Source: Gemmatimonadaceae bacterium
Lineage (GTDB): Bacteria; Gemmatimonadota; Gemmatimonadetes; Gemmatimonadales; Gemmatimonadaceae
Length of the DNA: 7,932 nucleotides
Direction of reading: 5' to 3'
Assembly: GCA_014379705.1 (NCBI GenBank)
Contig: JACMLI010000157.1
Coordinates: forward strand, 1 to 7,932
Shown here: positions 1 to 6,115 of the stretch, piece after piece
Position numbering within the stretch: the stretch's first letter is position 1
Layout of the letters: each line of letters opens with the position of its first letter
The notes under the pieces: generated by a model
The model's database searches: none
What the model was told of the DNA's origin: nothing
Seen by the model: only the letters and a program-made list of their open reading frames with translations
Program-made: the position numbers and the translations under genes

Positions 1-1078
1 CGAAGGCGGCGTCGGCTGCGGCCGGGTCGCGCCAGGCCGGGTCCAGCAGCTCGCCTTGCGCTCCCGAAAGCGGGGCCGTGGCCGTAATCGCCACGCATAC
101 CCCGCAGACGGGAGCCGTCAGTTGCCATTCGTCGAGCAAGGCCCGGCAGCGTTCGAGCAGCGGCACGGTACGCGCCAGAGGGCGGGGGAGTCGGACCTCA
201 CGCGTCATCGTGTGCGCCCGCCCACTCGTCGGCATCGCGCCATGTGAATCGTCGAGCGTGAGCGTGATGGCGATGACGGCCGCCGAGCGTCCGTCGGCGA
301 TGAGGTCGTGCACGAGGCGATCGAGCGCGGCGCGTACCAGGAAGAGAATGGGCTCCGTCGTCTCCACGCTCGGCTGCAACTCGGTGGACACGCTGCGCGG
401 CGCATCGACGCGCGTGAGCCCGGGCCGCCGCTGGTCATCCCCATGCGCCAGTCGCCATGCCAGCAATCCCTCGGTGCCCCAGCGCCGTTCGACGTCCTCG
501 GGCACGAGCCTCGCGATGTCGCCGACGGTGTGCAGCCCGAGCGCCTGCAGTGCATCGCGCAGGTCGGCGTCTATGGTAAGGAGCCCTAACGGGGCAGGGG
601 ACAGGTAGGTCGCGCACCCGCCGGGAGGCACGATGACGGCGCGTCGCGGATCGACGCTCTTGTGGCCGTTGGTCGTCGCGCGCTCCCACGTCGCGGCGCG
701 TGCGGCCACGCACGAGTCGGCAATACCAACGCGTGGCCGCGGGTGCCAGAGCCGGGCGATCGACAGGAGGTCGCAGCCGAGTGGCTCATCTCCACCTAAC
801 GATGCGCGGCCTGTGGCTCCGATCCACCAGAGTCCCGGCGCCCCGAGGGCCGGCGTCACCTGCGGACTCGCCCGCACGAACGCCGCCGTGGCCCGAGTGA
901 CCTCGCGCGCAATGAGGTCCTCGTCCCACGTGAACACCTGCAACGTCGCACACCGCGCCTTCGCCTCGGACACCGTCATCCCCGCCCGAATGCGCGCCCG
1001 TCCTGCCGCCGCCGTCGCGGTGCGCACGCGCAGGCCATCAACGAGGACGATGGGCCGGTCATCCCAGTGTTCTTGTTC
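1..1078 (-). CDS. imuB: ImuB-like Y-family DNA polymerase paralogue (3' end off the left edge, 5' end unresolved)
   Basis: This is the non-catalytic Y-family member of the ImuA-ImuB-DnaE2 mutasome, which links the sliding clamp to the error-prone polymerase DnaE2. The minus frame is open across the whole interval. It reads DDRPIVLVDG near 1063-1034, RIRAGMTVSEAKARC near 994-950, a helix-hairpin-helix-like stretch (LRDALQALGLHTVGDIARL, near 560-505) and a little-finger-type region down to base 2. Where active Y-family enzymes carry S-x-D-E, the frame reads APGLWWIGATG, which fits ImuB. The usual N-terminal strand before RPIVLVDG (about 20-25 residues) is absent; the frame continues instead into the repeat block. 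In-frame starts are GTG 1027, ATG 979 (inside the conserved part), GTG 1237, GTG 1300, GTG 1336 and ATG 1339, and none restores a normal N-terminus. The given end is the edge of recognisable homology, not a chosen start. The family call is confident; the 5' end is not. Confidence 0.85.
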
Positions 1079-1082
1079 TGAG

Positions 1083-1121
1083 ATGGCAGATTGCCTGGAG
1101 ATGGCAGATGGCAGATGGCGG
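1083..1121. repeat. 7-mer tandem repeat (ATGGCAG)
   Basis: ATGGCAG occurs at 1083-1089, 1101-1107 and 1108-1114, with a one-mismatch copy at 1115-1121. The first copy is separated from the others by ATTGCCTGGAG. The array abuts the point where recognisable ImuB sequence begins. Confidence 0.85.
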
Positions 1122-1128
1122 ATGCCTG

Positions 1129-1199
1129 CCCCGGCCGAAGAGCCGGGGGCGGAAAAACTTTCAGCGTTTGGTTTTCTGTCGTCGCTTTTCCGCCCGGCT
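1129..1199. repeat. GC-rich inverted repeat with two competing stems
   Basis: One stem pairs CCCCGGC (1129-1135) with GCCGGGG (1142-1148) around a 6-nt loop. The other pairs AGCCGGGGGCGGAAAA (1141-1156) with TTTTCCGCCCGGCT (1186-1199): 14 bp with a 2-nt bulge and a 29-nt loop. Both use 1142-1148, so they exclude each other in one RNA strand. Neither is followed by a clear T-run on either strand, so a simple intrinsic terminator is not supported. The imuA stop codon lies in the loop. Confidence 0.75.
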
Positions 1200-2195
1200 G
1201 CCCGGCTGCCCGCCGGCCCGCCCTCCCACCCGTCCACCCGTCCACCCGTCCACCCGTCCCTCGAGGAGGAAGTGCTCTCGCGAGGCGTCCGGCTCCGCAC
1301 ACCGTCGCTTGTTCGGGAGGACGGTTCCCCCAACACCATCGGGAGCAGGAGTTGCTCGCCGGACGCCGGGGGCGTCGGGCGCGGCTCGTTCCCCGAGGCG
1401 ATTGCGTGCCGCCACACCGCGCCGATCGGGAACCGGGGAATCCGGACGCAGGCGACGCGCCACGTCGAGTGCACAGTACACCTCCACAGACTGGGGGCCG
1501 TCCTTCCCGCCCTTGGAGACGGTGCAGGTAAAGGCTCGGCGAGTTCTCGTTGGATGGACGTCGGTCTTTTCGCGGTCGGGTGCATTCCCGCTGGCGGCCT
1601 GGCCGAGCCGAGTGCCGAGTCGGCGCCATGCGCCTCCACGGGGCACCGCGGCCTCGGGGCCGGGAGCGGTCGCGCGCTGCATGTGCAGGCGCAGGGCACT
1701 GCCAATGAGCTGGTGACCGGTGTCGCTATGATGAACGATGACAAACGCGGCGTTGCCATCCTGCGCGAGCCGCGTGAGCCGAATGGCAATGTTGCGCGGG
1801 ATGACCGCGGTGTCGTCGAGCACGACGAGGCCGAAGGCCTGGCTGCGCAGCAGGAGGTCGGCACACCAGGTGCCGTGGTCATCGGTGGGTGGGCGCACCA
1901 CCCAGAGCCGCCCGGAGGTGGCGAGGGGCGCCCAGTCCGCGGGCGCCAGGGTGCGCGCCGAGTCGATGTATGCAACCCATCGTTTGTCGGCGATGGCCTG
2001 CGCGACGAGTGCCCGCGCGAGGGTGGTGGCGCCACTGCCACTGCGCCCGGCGATCTCCGTCAGCCGCCCGCAGGGCACCCCCCCACCGGGGAGCACTGCA
2101 TCCAGCGCTTCGATACCCGTCGCGAGCGTCTCGTGCACCGCCGCAGGCGGCGTGACGACAGTGGCGATCTGGGCGCGGAGGGCGGATAACGACAC
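1161..2195 (-). CDS. imuA: ImuA-like RecA-fold protein of the translesion mutasome
   Basis: This is a RecA/SulA-like partner protein of the ImuB-DnaE2 system. The 344-aa frame reads TGIEALDAVLPGGGVPCGRLTEIAG (residues 26-50), a typical RecA-like opening. A degenerate Walker A follows (GRSGSGAT, residues 50-57; the expected lysine is alanine), then a Walker B-like LVVLDD (123-128). After the core come FTCTVSKGG (222-230) and ALDVARRLRPDSPVPDRR (242-259). I chose GTG 2195 because residues upstream of it are encoded by the 9-mer repeat array and look non-coding; no clear Shine-Dalgarno precedes it. From about residue 285 the tail is low-complexity, and residues 310-344 are encoded by the 8-mer repeats and hairpin, so the natural C-terminus probably lay upstream and the present stop at 1161-1163 is fortuitous. 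imuB follows on the same strand. I see no LexA-type operator upstream. Confidence 0.8.
   Translation of the reverse strand: MSLSALRAQIATVVTPPAAVHETLATGIEALDAVLPGGGVPCGRLTEIAGRSGSGATTLARALVAQAIADKRWVAYIDSARTLAPADWAPLATSGRLWVVRPPTDDHGTWCADLLLRSQAFGLVVLDDTAVIPRNIAIRLTRLAQDGNAAFVIVHHSDTGHQLIGSALRLHMQRATAPGPEAAVPRGGAWRRLGTRLGQAASGNAPDREKTDVHPTRTRRAFTCTVSKGGKDGPQSVEVYCALDVARRLRPDSPVPDRRGVAARNRLGERAAPDAPGVRRATPAPDGVGGTVLPNKRRCAEPDASREHFLLEGRVDGWTGGRVGGRAGGQPGSRAEKRRQKTKR
1226..1257. repeat. 8-mer tandem repeat, four perfect copies (CCACCCGT)
   Basis: CCACCCGT is repeated perfectly at 1226-1233, 1234-1241, 1242-1249 and 1250-1257. A related pair of CCCGGCTG units sits at 1193-1208. On the minus strand the array reads as TGGACGGG units, close to the 9-mer at 2202-2228. 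An 8-bp unit shifts frame at each copy, so copy-number change would alter both reading frames that cross it. Confidence 0.9.
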
Positions 2196-2201
2196 GACGA
2201 G

Positions 2202-2228
2202 TGGACGAGATGGACGAGGTGGACGAGA
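2202..2228 (+). repeat. 9-mer tandem repeat TGGACGAGR, left array
   Basis: Three consecutive copies of TGGACGAGA/G occupy 2202-2210, 2211-2219 and 2220-2228, just upstream of the imuA start. The array lies in inverted orientation to the one at 2328-2362. Confidence 0.85.
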
Positions 2229-2327
2229 TAGCCGGGACGGGAGGATCTGATGAACGGATGGTGTCGGGGTCTTGCGAAAGCACCTGCTGTGGCCTAGCGA
2301 TGAACCGGGCAAACCACCGCCCAACTA

Positions 2328-2362
2328 CCTCGTCCATCTCGTCTACCTCGTCTACTCGTCTA
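2328..2362 (-). repeat. 9-mer tandem repeat, right array (inverted copy of the left array)
   Basis: Four units of YCTCGTCYA run 2328-2336, 2337-2345, 2346-2354 and a shortened one at 2355-2362. The first 18 bases are the reverse complement of 2202-2219 with a single C/T difference, giving an 18-bp inverted repeat around a 108-nt interior. Confidence 0.85.
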
Positions 2363-2469
2363 TGTATTCCGGCTCCGTCCACGACCCTGGAGCGCCGATC
2401 CCTCCCCCTCCGCCCCGCGGCGTCTTCATCCGCGCCGGCACAGGCACCGCCGCCCGCGCCGGCATCACC

Positions 2470-2592
2470 ATGGGCAGCACCCTGGCCATCGTCATCTCAT
2501 GGAGCACGCACCAGTCCATCCTCTGGGCCATCGTGCACGGGTTCCTGTCGTGGCTGTATGTCATTTACTTCGCGCTCACGCGGGGCGGTTGA
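2470..2592 (+). CDS. Small hydrophobic membrane protein (40 aa)
   Basis: The 40-residue product reads MGSTLAIVISW, then STHQSILWAIVHG, then FLSWLYVIYFALTRGG. It is almost entirely hydrophobic with a single basic residue near the C-terminus, so it probably inserts in the inner membrane as one or two short segments. From memory the pattern SW-x4-SILWAI-x-HG-x3-W-x-YVIY resembles a set of tiny uncharacterised bacterial proteins; I cannot name a family or function. I chose ATG 2470 because it directly precedes this pattern. ATG 2362 is also in frame but lies in the 9-mer array and adds a proline/glycine-rich leader. No strong Shine-Dalgarno is visible. The gene converges on, and overlaps by 96 nt, the 3' tail of the acetyltransferase gene. 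Confidence 0.6.
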   Translation: MGSTLAIVISWSTHQSILWAIVHGFLSWLYVIYFALTRGG

Positions 2593-3162
2593 GCCCAGCA
2601 GCCAGGTGCCGAGCGCGCGCGTGATCGGCTTGCGGTAGCTCACCACGCGGGTGACCTCCGTGAATCCGACGCCCAGGTGCGCAGCCTGCCCCAGCGGGTT
2701 GTCGATCGCGACGTCAGAGGCAAACTCTCGGCAGCCGCGGGCAGCGGCCCAGGCCTCGCCGGCGCGCATCAGGTCACGCCCGATGTGATCGCGTCGCGTG
2801 TCGGGTACCACGTACCACCCTTCCACGAAGCCCACGCGCCCTTCCTCCTCGCCTCCCCTGGTGTGCGCGCGCACCGAGAGCTCGATGAAGCCCAGCAACT
2901 CACCATGGTCCTCGGCGACAATGCAGTGCGAGTCGCGATCGCCGGACCAGAACCACCGTTCTATGTCAGTCCGTATGGTCGCGATGGGACGAGCTGGCCA
3001 GAGCGCGGCGCGCAGGGCGACCCACGCGTCGAGGTCCTCCCGTCGCGCCGAGCGGAGAAGGGGACCGCCGGTGTGGGTCAGGGGGGCGCGATGCGGCATG
3101 CCCCGGCGCGTCACGCGCGTCCGGGAAGACGGGGGGAGCATGGTCGGGCTGGTCGGGGTCAC
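2497..3162 (-). CDS. GNAT-family N-acetyltransferase, AAC(6')-like
   Basis: This is a probable cytosolic acetyl-CoA-dependent N-acetyltransferase, 221 aa from GTG 3162. The fold is visible as RSARREDLDAWVALRAALWP (38-57), IVAEDHGELLGFIELSVR (81-98), the AAC(6')-type strand FVEGWYVVP (112-120), the acetyl-CoA loop RRDHIGRDL (123-131) and FASDVAIDNPLGQAAHLGVGF (147-167), ending at SYRKPI (175-180). The first loop glycine of R-x-x-G-x-G is histidine (H126). I chose GTG 3162 because it forms a GTGA overlap with the stop of the preceding gene and has GGAG 8 nt upstream. ATG 3141 and ATG 3099 are alternatives, the last nearest the domain. A 41-residue tail after SYRKPI has no recognisable fold and is antisense to the gene at 2470-2592. 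The substrate is unknown; aminoglycoside resistance should not be assumed. Confidence 0.8.
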   Translation of the reverse strand: MTPTSPTMLPPSSRTRVTRRGMPHRAPLTHTGGPLLRSARREDLDAWVALRAALWPARPIATIRTDIERWFWSGDRDSHCIVAEDHGELLGFIELSVRAHTRGGEEEGRVGFVEGWYVVPDTRRDHIGRDLMRAGEAWAAARGCREFASDVAIDNPLGQAAHLGVGFTEVTRVVSYRKPITRALGTWLLGSTAPREREVNDIQPRQEPVHDGPEDGLVRAP

Positions 3163-4286
3163 AGGATGAACTCCAACTGCGGAATGCCAGGCGCCGGCAG
3201 CGGGGCGGCCGGCACGGGACTGCTCCCTTCCTCGTATTCCGGTCCCAGGGTCGGCTCGAGCTGCCGCCCCCGCTCGTCGCGATCGTAGGAAGAGCCGTAC
3301 TGGATGCCGGCGTCGGCGCACACGCGCTTCATGAACTTCGCGAGCCCCTCGCGATACGCTGGCGGCATTTCATGTTCGTTCGCATACGCCGCCGCATACC
3401 GTTCAGCGAGCGACGGGAATTCGGTCGCGAGGAACGGCAGGTAGCGCTTTCGCGCCGAGGACCGCAGTCGGAGCGCCGCAGGATTGATGTGCGTCGCCCC
3501 TTCGGCCGCGATGCGCTTGACGAGCGCTGTAAGCGCATCGGGCCGATCGGTGATGCCGGGGAGCACGGGCATGATGTTCACGCCCACGTCGATTCCGGCT
3601 TGACGCAGTCGACGCACCGCGCGCAGTCGTGATTCGGGTGTGGGCGACCGCGGCTCGATGCGTCGCGCCAGATCGCGATCGAGCGTGATCAGCGACATGT
3701 GCACGCGGATCGACGAGCGTTTTGCGATCTGGGCCAGCAGGTCCACGTCGCGCGTGATGAGCGGCGACTTGGTGATGATCGTCAGTCGAAGGCGCCGCGC
3801 CTCGGCGAGCACCTCGAGCACACTGCGCGTGACGCGAAAGTGTCGCTCAGCTGGCTGGTATGGGTCGGTCGCCGTGCCGATGACGATCGGTTCGCCGCGC
3901 TGGACCGCGCCTGCGGCCGACGTACCGCGCTCACGCAGCGTCTTCCGAAGGACTTCGGCGGCGTTGCGCTTGACGAAGATGCGTCGTTCGAACGCGAGCC
4001 AGGGCGGGAGTTCGGTGAGGTCGTCGGTTAAGGGTGAGTCAGCTTCGGCCGCGGCCACCGCCCGTTCCATGACGAAGCGGTGGGCGAAGCGTGCGTAGCA
4101 GTACGCGCACCCGAAGGCGCACCCGACGTAGGGGTTGATGGACCAGAACGGCATGCCGGTGGTGTCGGGGGAGTTGAGCACCCCTTTGGCCGTGCTGCCG
4201 TAGTAGCGGATGTCTTTTTGCGTGCCGACAACGGGGTGACGCGGGGCTGGGGCCACGACGTCGCTGAGCAAGAGCGTTTCCTGCAT
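3159..4286 (-). CDS. Radical SAM protein, SplB-like (COG1533; PA0069/Rv2578c-type)
   Basis: The 375-aa product carries a CX3CX2C cluster (C56, C60, C63, in GCAFGCAYCYAR), which binds the 4Fe-4S cluster used to cleave S-adenosylmethionine. The preamble YYGSTAKGVLNSPDTTG (28-44), the motif IVIGTATDPYQPAE (134-147), ITKSPLITRD (171-180) and the segment GVNIMPVLPGITD (235-247) are typical of the COG1533 group, which includes spore photoproduct lyase. Length fits the non-spore branch of that group, whose reaction is unknown to me. The ATG at 4286 has a G-rich stretch (GGGTGGGA) just upstream. The acetyltransferase gene starts inside its stop codon, so the two are probably co-transcribed and translationally coupled. 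Proline-rich low-complexity sequence ends the protein (about 355-370). Confidence 0.88.
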   Translation of the reverse strand: MQETLLLSDVVAPAPRHPVVGTQKDIRYYGSTAKGVLNSPDTTGMPFWSINPYVGCAFGCAYCYARFAHRFVMERAVAAAEADSPLTDDLTELPPWLAFERRIFVKRNAAEVLRKTLRERGTSAAGAVQRGEPIVIGTATDPYQPAERHFRVTRSVLEVLAEARRLRLTIITKSPLITRDVDLLAQIAKRSSIRVHMSLITLDRDLARRIEPRSPTPESRLRAVRRLRQAGIDVGVNIMPVLPGITDRPDALTALVKRIAAEGATHINPAALRLRSSARKRYLPFLATEFPSLAERYAAAYANEHEMPPAYREGLAKFMKRVCADAGIQYGSSYDRDERGRQLEPTLGPEYEEGSSPVPAAPLPAPGIPQLEFIL

Positions 4287-4334
4287 TTCGTCCCACCCTC
4301 AGGGCCAGGGCCCACTGGGGGGCCGGGACGACTA

Positions 4335-4363
4335 GGAATACCGAACAAAACCCGAATCCGCAA
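4335..4363 (-). promoter_or_regulatory. Possible promoter of the radical SAM-acetyltransferase pair
   Basis: On the minus strand TTGCGG (4363-4358) and TATTCC (4340-4335) are separated by 17 nt, with the second hexamer 49 nt before the ATG at 4286. Each hexamer matches only three positions of the sigma-70 consensus, so this is a weak candidate. Confidence 0.25.
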
Positions 4364-4674
4364 GGGCAGGAACGGCCGTTGGGTCTATCTCGGGCGGTCA
4401 GGTGGTGGTGGGGGGATGGTCGAGCCGCCGAGGCCGGAACCCGTGCGGAGAGGACGGCCGTGGTCGGCGCGATGGCTCCCCGTGATCTCATCAAGTTCGT
4501 TGCGCCCGACGCGGTGTCCCGCGTGGACGGCCCGCACTGATCCGGCCATTGTCATCGAAGCGCCGCGTGATGATGCCATCTTCGATGATCGGCATTCGGA
4601 AGTTAGGCATTCAGTACCCATTCCGCGTCGCTGATCGTGCATTTCCGGCATCGCCCTTCTGTTGATGTCGGGTC

Positions 4675-4691
4675 TGTCCACTGGATGGACA
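4675..4691. promoter_or_regulatory. Palindrome upstream of the amidohydrolase gene, possible operator
   Basis: TGTCCA (4675-4680) and TGGACA (4686-4691) are perfect inverted 6-mers separated by CTGGA, centred about 65 nt before the GTG start. It could be a repressor site or a chance hairpin. The sequence alone does not decide. Confidence 0.3.
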
Positions 4692-4747
4692 AGCGGCGTG
4701 GTAGGTTCCTGCAGACGAACGGTGCCAACTCCAATCCGTGAGAACGC

Positions 4748-6016
4748 GTGACCCTGCGAACCGAGTTCCACCGTCGCACGTGGCTCCTGGCCATCGCTGT
4801 GCTGATGCTGGCCTGCACGCGCCGGGACGCGGCATCAGACGGTGCGCCCGACCTGGTCCTCGCAAACGTCACGGTGATCGACGGCCTTGGCGGTGCACCG
4901 CGCGCTGGGCAGACGATCGAGGTACGCGCCGGACGCATCACCGCTCTTCGCGCCGCGGCGCCTGACGACAGCTCCACGTTCGACGTGGCCGGCGCCTTCG
5001 TGACGCCGGGACTGATCGACAGCCACGTGCACTTCGATCCGCGCAACACCGCGGCGGTGCGGGCGAGTCTCGACTCCATGCTCCGTCGCGGCGTCACCAC
5101 GATTCGCGAGATGGCCTGCTGCGCACCCGACTACGCGAAGCTTACCGACAGTCCGGACTCGGCGCGGTTCCCGCGGATATACACATCGGCCTTCTGGGCG
5201 GGGCCGCAGTTCATGAGGGACGATCCGCGCGTCGCGGGGCTTTCAGGTTTAGGGGAAGTCCCGTGGCTCCTGGCCGTGACCGACTCGAACGACCTGGCCG
5301 GCGCGCTACGGGGCGCCAGGGAGAGCGGCGCGACAGGGATCAAGATCTACTCGGACCTCTCGCCCGACCTGGTGCGGAAGATCGCCACGTCTGCACACGA
5401 CGCGGGGATGCGCGCCTGGAGTCACACGACGGTCTTCCCGATGCGTCCATCCGAGGTCGCCGCTGCCGACATCGACGTGGTGTCGCACGCGGCACTTCTC
5501 GTATGGGAGGGCACCGCGACACTCCCATCGCACTACGACGGCCCGCATCCGTTCAATCCGTTCGGCCCGCCCGCGCCCTACACGTCGATTGCGCCACGGG
5601 ACCCGCGCGTGCTCGCGGTCCTTGCCACCCTGAAGCGCCGAGGAACGATCCTGGATCCGACAGTCGCGGTCATCCGGCGGAGCATCGGGACCGCCGCCTG
5701 GGCGTGGACCATCGAGGTCACGAAGGCGGCCCATGAGATTGGGATCCCGCTCACCGTCGGCACCGACGGGATCCCGATCTTCGACGAGATCGAGGCGCTC
5801 GTGGACTCCGTGGGGCTCACACCCCTCGAGGTCCTGCGGTCGGCGACGTCGGTGGGAGCGGCGGCGATCGGAATCGAGAGCACGCTGGGGACGATCGAGG
5901 TGGGGAAGATCGCCGATCTGGTCGTGTATCGCGCCGACCCAACCGCCGACATCCGCGCGCTGCGGACGCCGGCGCAGGTGATCAGGGGCGGGCGGCTCGT
6001 GGGGGCGCTCAGGTAG
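4748..6016 (+). CDS. Lipoprotein amidohydrolase (metal-dependent hydrolase, imidazolonepropionase-like superfamily)
   Basis: The 422-aa product begins with a basic N-terminus, a hydrophobic segment WLLAIAVLML (12-21) and a lipobox-like LMLAC ending at C23. It is therefore probably a lipid-anchored periplasmic or outer-membrane enzyme. The amidohydrolase core is complete: SHVH (H93, H95), the probable carbamylated lysine in GIKIYSD (K199), SH (H226), SH (H247) and GTDG (D340). The C-terminus closes with the usual GTIEVGKIADLVVYRADP (381-398) and VIRGGRLV. The family commonly hydrolyses cyclic amides or dipeptides such as Xaa-Pro; the substrate here is not readable. GTG 4748 is the only in-frame start that keeps the signal sequence, since a stop lies three codons upstream. 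The lipobox has Met at -3, slightly off consensus. The next gene begins 99 bp downstream. Confidence 0.88.
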   Translation: MTLRTEFHRRTWLLAIAVLMLACTRRDAASDGAPDLVLANVTVIDGLGGAPRAGQTIEVRAGRITALRAAAPDDSSTFDVAGAFVTPGLIDSHVHFDPRNTAAVRASLDSMLRRGVTTIREMACCAPDYAKLTDSPDSARFPRIYTSAFWAGPQFMRDDPRVAGLSGLGEVPWLLAVTDSNDLAGALRGARESGATGIKIYSDLSPDLVRKIATSAHDAGMRAWSHTTVFPMRPSEVAAADIDVVSHAALLVWEGTATLPSHYDGPHPFNPFGPPAPYTSIAPRDPRVLAVLATLKRRGTILDPTVAVIRRSIGTAAWAWTIEVTKAAHEIGIPLTVGTDGIPIFDEIEALVDSVGLTPLEVLRSATSVGAAAIGIESTLGTIEVGKIADLVVYRADPTADIRALRTPAQVIRGGRLVGALR

Positions 6017-6115
6017 GGCGTCACGTCTTTCGGCGGACAGCGACTGGTCCCCCCCAGGGCTCTTCGCGGATGGCGCGGGCATTCGTTGGCGTGAAACGAT
6101 AAGCTAGTTTCGGGC

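Larger units (their letters stand above)
2196..2469. other. Gene-free interval between imuA and the small membrane-protein gene
   Basis: This spacer holds the two inverted 9-mer arrays and about 100 bp between them. Open frames on both strands here read as repeat-derived VDE/MDE or SST strings or arginine/proline-rich sequence, which looks non-coding. I see no convincing -35/-10 pair and no SOS-type operator. The stretch from 2363 to 2469 is C-rich and shows nothing recognisable; it could be the leader of the small gene at 2470. Confidence 0.6.
4287..4747. other. Gene-free divergent intergenic region
   Basis: This separates the minus-strand radical SAM gene from the plus-strand amidohydrolase gene and should hold both promoters. 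Open frames crossing it lack recognisable domains. Visible structure is limited to a short hairpin in the radical SAM leader (GGCCC/GGGCC, near 4306-4322), a direct repeat GGCATTC at 4591-4597 and 4606-4612, and a palindrome at 4675-4691. I find no tRNA, no transposon ends and no clear terminator. Confidence 0.5.

Noticed and set aside
1083..1257. CRISPR-like direct repeats
   Set aside because: Units are 7-8 bp and mostly contiguous, with no 20-40 bp repeats, no unique spacers and no cas genes.
633..2189. A 518-codon plus-strand open frame
   Set aside because: It lies opposite imuA and imuB and reads as arginine/proline/serine-rich sequence with no domain; long antisense frames are expected at this GC content.
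2196..2470. LexA/SOS box upstream of imuA
   Set aside because: I looked for GAAC-N4-GTTC and GTTC/GAAC-N7-GTxC types; the nearest candidate (GAAC near 2252) lacks a proper second half.
4385..4771. A 128-codon minus-strand frame in the divergent spacer
   Set aside because: It overlaps the amidohydrolase start region and shows no recognisable motif or ribosome binding site.
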